Shown one piece after another: positions 1 to 5,080 of a stretch of 5,674 nucleotides of DNA (the stretch's first letter is position 1; each line of letters starts with the position of its first letter). The notes below the pieces were generated by a model that saw nothing but the letters and a program-made list of their open reading frames with translations, did no database searches and was not told where the DNA came from. The position numbers and the translations under genes are program-made. This stretch comes from Chloroflexota bacterium (GTDB lineage Bacteria; Chloroflexota; Anaerolineae; B4-G1; DUEL01), in NCBI GenBank assembly GCA_017743275.1, contig JAGHZG010000135.1, forward strand, positions 1 through 5,674, given 5' to 3'.

Positions 1-1819
1 CGAAGGGGGAGCGCAACGCCTGGCCGCGCTGGGTCCCTTCCACTGCGCAGCGGCAGGCCGGTTCCGCTTCCCCCTGGAAGGAGAGGATGAGGGAGAGCAG
101 GAGCAACGTCTCCCGGTGGGCGCGGGGGCGCAGGACGGGCTCCCGGCGCTCCCGCTCCGCCTGTTCCTCCAGGAGACGTCGGGCCTCGTTGAGCCGTCCC
201 GTGCGCAGGAGCACCCGGATGGCCAGTTCGGCCTCGCCGGGCCCTTCCTCCCGCAGCGCGCGGGCCTGGGCGCGCAATTGCTCCGCCTCTTCCGGCCGTC
301 CCAGGTTGAGTCGGTTTTCGGCCAGCAGTTCCAGCAGGCGCGCGCGGCTCTCCCGGTCCTCCTGCCCGTCGGCGAGCCGAAGCGCTTCCTGGAGGATGTG
401 TTCGGCCTGGGCGGGGTTGACGGTGTCCAGGTAGACGCGCGCCTGTCCCCGCAGCGCCTGCCCGACTCCCCGCAGGTCGTTCTGCAGGCGGTATCGCTCC
501 TCCGCCTGACGGTACCAGCCCAGGGCCGCGTTGAACTGGCTGCGCAGCCGGGCGATGTCCCCCAGATACACCAGAAGCGCCGGATGAGCCTCCAGGACCT
601 CCGGAGGCAGGGTACCGATCCAGGAGGCCAGTGTGTCCAGGCGTCCCGCCTGGACCATTTCCCGTCCGAGGCGGTCCAGGATGGCCGCGGCCTCCTCAAA
701 GGCCCCCGCGGCCAGCATATGAGGGACTGCCTCCGTCTCCTCCCCCCGTTCGGCAAAACATTGCGCCGCGCGCAGATGGGCCTGGCGGGCCTCCTGGGGG
801 GATAACTGCTGGTAGAGGAACTCGCGGAACAGGTGGTGGTAGCGGACGTGTCCCTCTCCCAGGTCCACCACGAAGAGCCCGTTCTCCATGAGGTATCCCA
901 ACATCCGGGCGCTGTCCTCCGTCCCTCGCAGGCGGTCGCAGAGGGAGGGCGTCATCTCCCGCAGCACGGCGGTGGAGAGGAGGAACTCCCGGACGTCGGG
1001 CAACTGTCGCCCCAGAACCTCCTGGGCCAGGTAGGGGAAGAGGCTCTCCGTCGGCCCGGCGATGCGCCTCAGGGCCTCGTGGACTGTGGAGGCGCCCCGG
1101 CTGTGGAGCATCTGCCAGACCAACTGGAGGGCGATGGGCCACCCCTCCGTCCGTTCGGCCAGCAGAGAGACCTCCGAGGGGGAGAGGGAGAGGCCGTACT
1201 GCTGGCTGAAGAGGGACGCGATTTCGTCCGGCGTGAAGGCCAGTTCGTCCTGGCGAATCTCCAGAACTTCCCCGCGCGCCCGCCAGGCGATCAGGGACGG
1301 CAGACGCAGGGGGTAGCGGGTGGAGAGGATGGTGTGGAGGAACGTCGGTGCCCGCCCGATCAGGCGGTCCAGGATGCGGAGGGTCTCCAGCGAACTGTTC
1401 AGCAGATGGGCATCGTCTACCACGAGGAGGTGGGATCTGCCGAGATATTCGGTCAATCCGTCCACCAGCGCGTCCACCGGCGCAGTCCAGGAGGGCTGTC
1501 CTCCCTGTTCCTCCAGGAGGGCCAGCGGGAGTTGCACCGCGTCGGGGCAGCGGGGGCGAAAGGCGTGAAGCAGGTGGAGGAGGAAAGTGGTCGGGTCGGC
1601 GTCTTCGGCATCCAGGTGGTACCAGATGAGGGGGTATCCCTCCCCGGCGAGCGCGGCCAGGGCGGTGCTCTTCCCGTATCCGGCGCCCGCGTGGAGGACG
1701 GTGAGGCGGTAATCCAGCGCCTCCAACAGGCGGCCGGTGAGGCGCGGGCGGGCCAGCACCCGTCGGTGGGGACGGGGCGGAAGCAGTTTCGTCCGGATGA
1801 CCGTGCCCTCGGACGACAT
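1..1819 (-). CDS. MalT/LuxR-type STAND ATPase transcriptional regulator, 3' end cut by window edge
   Basis: Reading the minus strand from ATG at 1819 gives 606 uninterrupted codons that run off the left edge, so the C-terminus is missing. Visible features are a MalT-style N-terminus (IRTKLLPPRP, residues 8-17), Walker A GAGYGKST (45-52), Walker B LLVVDDAHLL (about 131-140), an STR-type sensor followed by the ARGEVLEIRQDELAFTPDEI and TEGWPIALQL blocks typical of MalT-family ATPases, and a winged-helix stretch ending RYHHLFREFLYQQL (Y327-F331). From about residue 345 onward it is helical and TPR-like, rich in EEA, Leu and Ala. In this family the ATPase binds an inducer and the C-terminal domain (LuxR HTH or a BTAD/SARP-type domain) controls transcription; here that domain lies outside the window, so its DNA-binding type and ligand are unknown. 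The other ATG at 1830 is in a different frame. No Shine-Dalgarno is visible, and a TATAAT lies 9 bases upstream, so the mRNA may be leaderless. It is divergent from the lipoprotein operon, so local regulation of that operon is possible but unproven. Confidence 0.92.
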   Translation of the reverse strand, partial: MSSEGTVIRTKLLPPRPHRRVLARPRLTGRLLEALDYRLTVLHAGAGYGKSTALAALAGEGYPLIWYHLDAEDADPTTFLLHLLHAFRPRCPDAVQLPLALLEEQGGQPSWTAPVDALVDGLTEYLGRSHLLVVDDAHLLNSSLETLRILDRLIGRAPTFLHTILSTRYPLRLPSLIAWRARGEVLEIRQDELAFTPDEIASLFSQQYGLSLSPSEVSLLAERTEGWPIALQLVWQMLHSRGASTVHEALRRIAGPTESLFPYLAQEVLGRQLPDVREFLLSTAVLREMTPSLCDRLRGTEDSARMLGYLMENGLFVVDLGEGHVRYHHLFREFLYQQLSPQEARQAHLRAAQCFAERGEETEAVPHMLAAGAFEEAAAILDRLGREMVQAGRLDTLASWIGTLPPEVLEAHPALLVYLGDIARLRSQFNAALGWYRQAEERYRLQNDLRGVGQALRGQARVYLDTVNPAQAEHILQEALRLADGQEDRESRARLLELLAENRLNLGRPEEAEQLRAQARALREEGPGEAELAIRVLLRTGRLNEARRLLEEQAERERREPVLRPRAHRETLLLLSLILSFQGEAEPACRCAVEGTQRGQALRSPF

Positions 1820-1828
1820 GGCATGGGC

Positions 1829-1856
1829 ATTATACACCACGGAGGAGGGGATGCAA
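1829..1856 (-). promoter_or_regulatory. Predicted promoter of the MalT-like regulator, probably leaderless
   Basis: On the minus strand a perfect TATAAT (plus-strand 1829-1834) follows TTGCAT (plus-strand 1851-1856) with a 16-base spacer. The -10 box ends only 9 bases before the ATG at 1819, so transcription would start at or within a few bases of the start codon. That agrees with the absence of a Shine-Dalgarno. It is predicted from consensus match and spacing only. Confidence 0.5.
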
Positions 1857-1870
1857 GTTATTTGTGTTCA

Positions 1871-1879
1871 TGGTATAAT
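1871..1879 (+). promoter_or_regulatory. Predicted extended -10 promoter of the lipoprotein/VanW operon
   Basis: TGGTATAAT is a perfect TATAAT preceded by the TGn extended -10 motif. The -35 position (about 1851-1856, ATGCAA) is a poor match, as is common for extended -10 promoters. A start near 1886 would leave a leader of about 40 bases before ATG 1925, which carries a good Shine-Dalgarno, AGGGAGGA at 1913-1920. The would-be -35 overlaps the -35 of the opposite promoter, so the two polymerases could compete. Confidence 0.5.
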
Positions 1880-1924
1880 CTGCACCAGTTGTATCCATCG
1901 GGCCCCGCTTGCAGGGAGGAACTT

Positions 1925-2560
1925 ATGAGAGGGGGAGTCTTGCGCCCGCTTCTGCTGGTACTGGCCCTGCTCGTGCTGACAGCCTGTCAGAAATCCTCGG
2001 GCGTCCTTTTCTACGACCGCTTCGGCAACCCCAATAGCGGCTGGGGGAGCGAAAGCCGGGAAGCCTACGACCGGGGCTACCAGGAGGGGGAGTACTTCAT
2101 AGAGGTCTACGAGCCCGACTGGTTCGTCTGGGCCGGGCCGGGGAAGCGGTTCGGCGACGTGGTGGTGACGGTGGATGCCCGCCGGGTCTCCGGCGCTGGC
2201 CACTTCGGCCTCATCTGTCGCTACCGGGCGCCGGCTAACTTCTACTACTTCGCCGTCACCGACGACGGCTACTACGCCATTATACGGGTCCGAGATAGCC
2301 ATCCCAAAGTGCTCAGCGGCGAGGGCTTCCTGCCGTTGTCCGACATCCCCACCGGCGCGGCCGTCTACCGACTCCGCGCCATCTGCCGGGGGGAGCGCCT
2401 TCAACTTTTCGTGAATGACCGGTTGATCGCTTCCGTCACCGATAAAACCTTCCGCCAGGGCGACGTGGGCCTGGGCGCCGGCTCCGGACCGGAGGGTTCC
2501 CTCCGCGTCCACTTTGACAACTTCAAAGTGACCGCGCCCGAACCCGAGGAGAAAGAATGA
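1925..2560 (+). CDS. Lipoprotein with concanavalin A-like (LamG/DUF1080-like) domain, paralogue 1
   Basis: A 211-residue protein. The N-terminus is a classic lipoprotein signal: MRGG-LR, a Leu/Val core, then the lipobox LTAC with Cys21 as the lipidated residue, so the mature protein should be anchored on the outer face of the membrane. The rest (about residues 28-205) looks like one jelly-roll domain: YDRFGNPNSGW at the start, HFGLICRYR, NFYYFAVTDDGYY (about 105-117), GERLQLFVNDRLIASV, then the closing GDVGLGAGS (179-187) and VHFDNFKVTAP. This pattern is shared by concanavalin-like lectin/glucanase domains, including the 3-keto-disaccharide hydrolase (DUF1080) group. I see no catalytic residues that would justify calling it an enzyme; carbohydrate or envelope binding is inference. 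Start choice: AGGGAGGA lies 4 bases upstream of the ATG, and the signal peptide begins there, although the frame stays open far upstream opposite the regulator gene. Its stop overlaps the start of its paralogue (ATGA). Confidence 0.9.
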   Translation: MRGGVLRPLLLVLALLVLTACQKSSGVLFYDRFGNPNSGWGSESREAYDRGYQEGEYFIEVYEPDWFVWAGPGKRFGDVVVTVDARRVSGAGHFGLICRYRAPANFYYFAVTDDGYYAIIRVRDSHPKVLSGEGFLPLSDIPTGAAVYRLRAICRGERLQLFVNDRLIASVTDKTFRQGDVGLGAGSGPEGSLRVHFDNFKVTAPEPEEKE

Positions 2561-3213
2561 TCACCTTTCGCGCCTTTCGTGTCTTTCGCGCCTTTCGTGC
2601 TTTTCGTGCTTTTCGTGCTTTTCGTGTCTTCATCATTCTCTTTCTGCTGACCGCGTGCGGGAAGGGAGACGGCCTGCCCTGGGAAGATGACTTCTCTACT
2701 CCCGGTGCCTGGAAACTGGAGTCGGACGCCGCGGCCCGGGTGACGGTGGAGGAAGGTGTGTTGCGGATTTCCGTTCTGGCCCCCAACCAACTGGCCTGGG
2801 CCTCGGCGGGGAAAGACCTGCGGGATTTCCACCTCACCGTGGAGGCGTCCCAGGTCGCCGGCCCCGACGACAACGAATACGGGGTCCTGGTCCGGATGCA
2901 GGACCCCCGCCATTTCTACGCCTTCTCCGTCAGCGGCGACGGGTACTTTCTGGTGAGCCGGTTCGTGGACGGCGTCCGTCAGCCCCTGGGCGCCGACTGG
3001 ACGCCCTCCGACGCCGTCCATCCGGGGACCGGCACGAACATCCTGGAAGTGGTTGCTCAGGGGAACCGGTTGACCTTTGTCGTCAACGGTCAGCAACTGG
3101 TCCAGGTGGAGGATGACCGTTTCTCCCACGGCGATGTCGGTCTCTACGCGGGGAGTTTCTACGAAGGGGGAGTGGAGGTCCAGTTTGACAACCTCCGGGT
3201 CACCGCTCCGTAG
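2557..3213 (+). CDS. Lipoprotein with concanavalin A-like domain, paralogue 2, with a repeat-encoded signal peptide
   Basis: A 218-residue protein starting at an ATGA overlap with the preceding stop, with GAGGAG at 2546-2551 giving a 5-base spacing; translational coupling is likely. After MIT, residues 4-24 are seven tripeptides of type FRA or FRV, encoded by a 9-base tandem repeat. These lead into FIILFLLTAC, giving lipobox LTAC with Cys34. The n-region therefore carries seven arginines and the hydrophobic core is short. The mature domain aligns by eye with the upstream lipoprotein: EDDFSTPGAW, EYGVLVRMQ, HFYAFSVSGDGYF (119-131), NRLTFVVNGQQLVQV, GDVGLYAGS (192-200), VQFDNLRVTAP at the end. 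The two are therefore tandem paralogues that differ completely in their signal sequence. No in-frame alternative ATG exists downstream that would keep the signal peptide. Function is unknown beyond a probable surface-exposed binding role. The 3' end overlaps the likely VanW start by 29 bases. Confidence 0.87.
   Translation: MITFRAFRVFRAFRAFRAFRAFRVFIILFLLTACGKGDGLPWEDDFSTPGAWKLESDAAARVTVEEGVLRISVLAPNQLAWASAGKDLRDFHLTVEASQVAGPDDNEYGVLVRMQDPRHFYAFSVSGDGYFLVSRFVDGVRQPLGADWTPSDAVHPGTGTNILEVVAQGNRLTFVVNGQQLVQVEDDRFSHGDVGLYAGSFYEGGVEVQFDNLRVTAP
2566..2628. repeat. Tandem repeat, seven 9-base units (consensus TTTCGTGCT)
   Basis: Seven consecutive 9-base units begin with TTTCG: TTTCGCGCC, TTTCGTGTC, TTTCGCGCC, TTTCGTGCT three times, TTTCGTGTC. 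The unit length is a multiple of three, so copy-number change would keep the reading frame. The tract lies entirely inside the signal-peptide region of the second lipoprotein gene. On the opposite strand it reads as ACGAAA-type repeats (Ala-Arg-Lys or Ser-Thr-Lys in translation), which resemble short dispersed repeats in several bacterial groups. Its AT content is higher than that of the surrounding genes. Confidence 0.95.
3174..3187 (+). promoter_or_regulatory. Shine-Dalgarno and TTG that set the likely VanW start
   Basis: GGAGGT at 3174-3179 lies 5 bases before TTG at 3185-3187, inside the 3' end of the second lipoprotein gene. No in-frame ATG or GTG lies between this point and the membrane segment. 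Upstream in-frame ATGs at 3077, 3113 and 3134 would add Ser/Arg/Thr-rich residues that are only the out-of-frame reading of the lipoprotein gene, and none has a well-spaced Shine-Dalgarno (at 3113 the GGAGG touches the ATG). Confidence 0.6.
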
Positions 3214-4990
3214 GCCGGATGAAGGCCGGGAGGCGACGGGGGCTCTGGAATGGCTTCCCCCGCTGCTGATCGCCGTACTGGCCTTCCTGGGCGCCTTCGG
3301 CCTGCTTCTGGCCTACGAGGCCTGGTGTGCCGACCGCATTTACCCCGGCGTCTGGGTGGGGGAGGTCCCGGTCGGCGGCCTGCGGCCCGAGGAGGCGGCC
3401 CGGCGCCTCCAGGAGCGCCTGATGCTCCCCACCGTCCATCTGGTCGGCCCGGAGCGGGCCTGGGATGCCCCTCCCGCCGACATCGGCTTGCGCCTGCTGG
3501 CGGATGCCACCGCTCGCGCCGCCTTCCAGGTGGGGCGAGGCCCGGAGGACGGCCCGTTGACCCACCTCCTGCTCCTTTTCGGCGGGTATTCCGTGGCCCC
3601 TGTCCTTTCCTACGACGAGTCCGCCGCCCGCCTGTACCTTCAGGCTCTGGCGAAAGGGATAGACGTCCCGCCGGTGGACGCCACTCTGACCCTCCAGGGC
3701 CTGACGCCAGTCTCCACTCCGGCCCGCCCCGGCCGCGCGCTGGATGTGGAGGCGGCGCTGGTGGCCCTCCGGCAGTCTCTGGGAAACCCTGGCGGCCCTC
3801 GGGTGACGCTGGTCGTGCGGGAGGTCCCGCCGCAGGTGACCGACGCCGAAGGGGCCCGTTCCCGGGCGGAGGCCCTGCTCTCCGGCCCGTTCATCCTGCT
3901 CCTGCCCAATCCCCGCCAGGGCGACCCGGGCCCCTGGGCCCTGACGCCCGACCAGTTGGCCGGGATGCTCACCACCACCGTCCAGGGCGGCGGCCTGGCC
4001 GTCACTCTGGACCGGGCGGCGCTGCGGGCGTTTCTGGAGGGCATCGCGCCCTCCCTGGCGATGGAGCCGGTGGATGCCCGCTTCCACTTTGACGAGCGGA
4101 CCGGGCGACTGGTGCCCATCTCTCCGTCGTCGCCTGGGCGGGCATTGGATGTGGAGGCCAGCGTAGAGAACATCCTGGCGGCGGTGGCGGCGGGCCAGCA
4201 CACGGCGCCGCTGAGCCTGAGCGTCGTCCCGCCCCGCTACCCCGACACCGCGACGGCGGAGGACCTGGGCATTCGGGAGTTGGTCGCCGAGGGGGATTCG
4301 TACTTTATCGGCTCCCCCGCTGGTCGGGACCACAACATCCGTCTGGCGGCGAAAAAGTTTGACGGACTGGTGGTCGCCCCCGGCGAGACCTTCTCCTTCA
4401 ACCGCTACCTGGGGGAAGTGAGCGCGGAGGCGGGGTACGATGAGGCCTACGTTACCATGGGGGAACTGTTGGCCATAGAGGTCGGCGGCGGCATCTGCCA
4501 GGTCTCCACCACCGCCTTTCGGGCCGCGCTGCGCGGGGGGTATCCCATCGTGGAGCGCTGGGCGCATTACCACCGGGTCGGTTACTACGAACTGCGCGGC
4601 TACGGTCCGGGCCTGGATGCCACCGTCTACGCGCCCCTGGTGGACTTCAAGTTCGTCAACGACCGCCCGACGGCGCTGCTGATAGAGACGGAGGTGGAGG
4701 AGGCCAGCCACCGGCTCATCTTTCGTTTCTACTCCACCGACGACGGGCGTCGGGTGGAAATCAAAGGCCCCGTCATCACCGATGAGACGGAGCCGGGCCC
4801 GCCCATCTACCGACTGGACGAGAAACTACCGCCGGGGACGGTGCGGGAGTGGCAGACGGCCCAGAAGGGGCTGACGGCGACGGTGGAGCGGTGGGTGTAC
4901 GACCGGGCGGGGAACCTGCTCTACCACAACCGGTTTGTCAGCAAATACGCGCCGCGCCGGGCGGCCTACCGCTACGGCCCCGGCTATTAG
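3185..4990 (+). CDS. VanW-family membrane-anchored protein with duplicated putative peptidoglycan-binding domains
   Basis: 601 residues from the preferred TTG start; numbering below uses it. The frame is open from ATG 3077, so a longer form cannot be excluded. One N-terminal membrane segment (about 23-47, WLPPLLIAVLAFLGAF...) should leave the rest outside. It is followed by YPGVWVGEVPVGGLRPEEAARRL, the usual opening of YoaR/PG_binding_4-type domains. Two copies of a domain follow, marked by PVDA (163-166 and 295-298) and GRALDVEA (183-190 and 318-325). The VanW domain carries GETFSFNRYLG (F403 onward), GGGICQVSTT (434-443) and AHYHRVGYYELRGYGPGLDATVYAPLVDFKFVND (from 460), the family hallmarks. 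The C-terminus (GTVREWQTAQKGLTATVERWVYDRAGNLLY) loosely resembles a G5-like module. VanW was named from vanB-type vancomycin resistance clusters, but its biochemical role is unknown and the family is common in bacteria without such clusters; no other van genes are seen here, so resistance should not be inferred. It follows two lipoproteins with overlap, suggesting a shared envelope role. Confidence 0.93.
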   Translation: MTTSGSPLRRPDEGREATGALEWLPPLLIAVLAFLGAFGLLLAYEAWCADRIYPGVWVGEVPVGGLRPEEAARRLQERLMLPTVHLVGPERAWDAPPADIGLRLLADATARAAFQVGRGPEDGPLTHLLLLFGGYSVAPVLSYDESAARLYLQALAKGIDVPPVDATLTLQGLTPVSTPARPGRALDVEAALVALRQSLGNPGGPRVTLVVREVPPQVTDAEGARSRAEALLSGPFILLLPNPRQGDPGPWALTPDQLAGMLTTTVQGGGLAVTLDRAALRAFLEGIAPSLAMEPVDARFHFDERTGRLVPISPSSPGRALDVEASVENILAAVAAGQHTAPLSLSVVPPRYPDTATAEDLGIRELVAEGDSYFIGSPAGRDHNIRLAAKKFDGLVVAPGETFSFNRYLGEVSAEAGYDEAYVTMGELLAIEVGGGICQVSTTAFRAALRGGYPIVERWAHYHRVGYYELRGYGPGLDATVYAPLVDFKFVNDRPTALLIETEVEEASHRLIFRFYSTDDGRRVEIKGPVITDETEPGPPIYRLDEKLPPGTVREWQTAQKGLTATVERWVYDRAGNLLYHNRFVSKYAPRRAAYRYGPGY

Positions 4991-5001
4991 CCTCCGGGGG
5001 A

Positions 5002-5080
5002 ATGACCAATGACCAAATGACCAATGACCAATGACCAAATGACCAGTGACCAATTTACCAATTCCCAATCTACCAGTTAC
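5002..5080. repeat. Short tandem repeat, about eleven 7-8-base units (consensus ATGACCA)
   Basis: The tract begins with near-perfect units (ATGACCA, ATGACCAA, ATGACCA, ATGACCA, ATGACCAA, ATGACCA) and decays through GTGACCA, ATTTACCA, ATTCCCA, ATCTACCA and GTTACC. Unit length alternates between 7 and 8 bases. It starts 11 bases after the VanW stop and spans the start of the next gene. The opposite strand reads GGTCATT repeats (GHWSF-like in translation). This style resembles heptameric short tandem repeats known from Cyanobacteria and seen in Chloroflexota. A C6 run follows at 5080-5085. Confidence 0.95.

Noticed and set aside
116..805. Plus-strand open frame of 229 codons
   Set aside because: It is the antisense shadow of the TPR region of the regulator; low-complexity composition and no recognisable motif.
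1453..1830. Minus-strand open frame starting at ATG 1830
   Set aside because: It is in a different frame from the regulator, with Arg/Pro/Ser-rich translation typical of an out-of-frame GC-rich reading. It ends inside the regulator.
833..1924. Long open frame on the plus strand leading into the first lipoprotein
   Set aside because: It is antisense to the regulator, whose minus-strand frame carries Walker A, Walker B and MalT-family motifs. The lipoprotein signal peptide and Shine-Dalgarno begin at 1925.
2401..3129. Minus-strand frame with Thr-Lys-Ser/Gly-Ala-Lys repeats
   Set aside because: The repeats are the reverse reading of the 9-base tract; the rest is the shadow of the two lipoproteins.
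3200..4711. 503-codon minus-strand open frame opposite VanW
   Set aside because: Its Gly/Arg/Gln-rich translation has no domain, while the plus strand encodes a clear VanW protein. Long antisense frames are expected at this GC content.
3185..4990. Vancomycin resistance function
   Set aside because: VanW alone is widespread and of unknown function, and no vanA/B ligase, vanH, vanX or sensor genes are present.
4991..5001. Transcription terminator after VanW
   Set aside because: The short CCTCCGGGGG could form only a tiny hairpin and has no T-run, so it was not called.
5002..5080. CRISPR array or transposon end
   Set aside because: Units are 7-8 bases with no spacers, and there are no inverted repeats or transposase nearby; it is a simple short tandem repeat.
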